A stretch of 64,000 nucleotides of DNA from JAHEFT01 sp963766195 (GTDB lineage Bacteria > Pseudomonadota > Gammaproteobacteria > Xanthomonadales > SZUA-36): the NCBI GenBank assembly GCA_963766195.1, contig CAVXYY010000005.1, positions 1 through 64,000 of the forward strand, read 5' to 3'. Under the pieces are notes generated by a model. The model did no database searches. It saw only the letters and a program-made list of their open reading frames with translations, and had not been told where the DNA came from. A program made the position numbers and the translations under genes. The number at the start of each line of letters is the position of its first letter. Position 1 is the first letter of the stretch. Of this stretch, positions 63,521-64,000 are shown one piece after another.

Positions 63521-64000
63521 TCATTTATCTCCGGGATGATAGGTTTTTTCCGCCCGCCTTTCGACATCCTCGCGGTAATAGGCGACGTCTTTGAACTCCC
63601 GGTCGACGTAGCGCTGGGCCTGGTCGTCGAAGTGGGGTGAGTCCGGGTCGCCGCTCTGGCCGCCGGCCAGCATGCTCTTGGCCTTGACCTTGTCACCAAA
63701 CTCCACGACCGCGACAAAACTGTTGCCGGAAGTACCGTAAATGCGCTTGGTGCCGGGGTAGCGTTTGGCGCCAAACGAGGCCAGCGCACCCCAGTTACCG
63801 GAAGCCATGCCGACCGGCAGGCTCGGTGCGTCGTCGTCGAACGGCTGCAGGATATCGCCGGTCAGCCGCTGGTAGCGGTTGACCTCGCCCCAGGGCGTGC
63901 TCCAGCTGCCGAAATCGGAAACCAGCATGGCCACGGTATCTGAGAAGACCTGCAAGCGTTCTTCTTCTGACGTACCCGTGCCGAGGAAATTGATCAGGTC
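63521..64000 (-). CDS. Penicillin acylase family protein, C-terminal part
   Basis: The frame runs off the right edge, so only about 159 C-terminal residues are visible: SDFGSWSTPWGEVNRYQRL, GTSGNSFVAVVEFGDKVKAKSMLAGGQSGDPDSPHFDDQAQRYVDREFKDVAYYREDVE. The TPWGEVNR, NSFV..VEFG and GGQSGDP.SPH..DQ motifs are those of the C-terminal beta-subunit of Ntn-hydrolase penicillin/acyl-homoserine-lactone acylases. The catalytic serine would lie outside the window. It ends seven bases before the RidA start. Confidence 0.88.
   Translation of the reverse strand, partial: DLINFLGTGTSEEERLQVFSDTVAMLVSDFGSWSTPWGEVNRYQRLTGDILQPFDDDAPSLPVGMASGNWGALASFGAKRYPGTKRIYGTSGNSFVAVVEFGDKVKAKSMLAGGQSGDPDSPHFDDQAQRYVDREFKDVAYYREDVERRAEKTYHPGDK

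Overview
The window looks like a chromosomal stretch of a free-living, respiring gammaproteobacterium. The supporting signs are a tatABC operon, a Na+-translocating NADH:quinone reductase (nqr) operon with its maturation factor NqrM, an acetate-activating Acs, REP-like palindromes, an IPTL-CTERM type C-terminal signal, and many periplasmic hydrolases. I cannot name the genus; a marine or sediment lineage is an inference. No rRNA, tRNA, CRISPR array or phage was found.

Layout. 0-9 kb: the tail of a membrane protein, then an RND multidrug efflux cassette (outer-membrane factor, adaptor, pump). An IS91-family transposase remnant lies on each side, and both neighbouring host genes are truncated. 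9-12.6 kb: small proteins, a MITE-like element, two facing DUF6090-type membrane proteins and a LysM protein. 12.6-22.6 kb: acs, a patatin-POTRA-barrel protein, dodecin, rhomboid protease, a LOG-like protein, tatABC, and a broken IPTL-CTERM protein gene. 22.9-33.8 kb: branched-chain amino acid biosynthesis in two leftward operons, leuB-ilvA-thrC and ilvD-leuA-leuCD. The second starts with a Leu/Ile/Val-rich leader peptide and a terminator hairpin, as in classical attenuation. 33.9-41.8 kb: arsC, a hexaheme cytochrome directly followed by nqrABCDEF-nqrM, a CBS-domain gene and an ACR3 remnant. 41.9-49.8 kb: the most unusual locus, a leftward eight-gene operon described below. 50-64 kb: a CadC/TolB/TPR regulator, SCO protein, TPR protein, several secreted hydrolases (M28, DUF885, trypsin-like), a TerB/J-domain pair, RidA and the tail of a penicillin-acylase-like gene.

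The candidate system. The 41.9-49.8 kb operon encodes an Hmc-like transmembrane redox complex: a pentaheme cytochrome c, a Tat-exported protein with four 4Fe-4S clusters, a NrfD/HybB-type quinone-site membrane subunit, and a 45-residue single-helix protein resembling HmcD. In the same operon are a membrane histidine kinase with heme-binding motifs in its sensor region and a zinc ribbon inserted in its ATPase domain, and three response regulators whose output is a GcvH-like fold without the lipoyl lysine. Two of these regulators carry an N-terminal membrane helix and none has a DNA-binding domain. Together they suggest redox sensing that acts on the membrane complex rather than on transcription.

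Caution on sequence quality. Many conserved genes are broken by single-base frame changes (about 17 in the 5.8 kb of nqrA-F alone), while other long genes are intact. Consensus errors, at least in part, are the simplest explanation, so broken genes are annotated at full extent with the approximate break points. The apparent TatB-TatC and LeuC-LeuD fusions must be read with the same caution.
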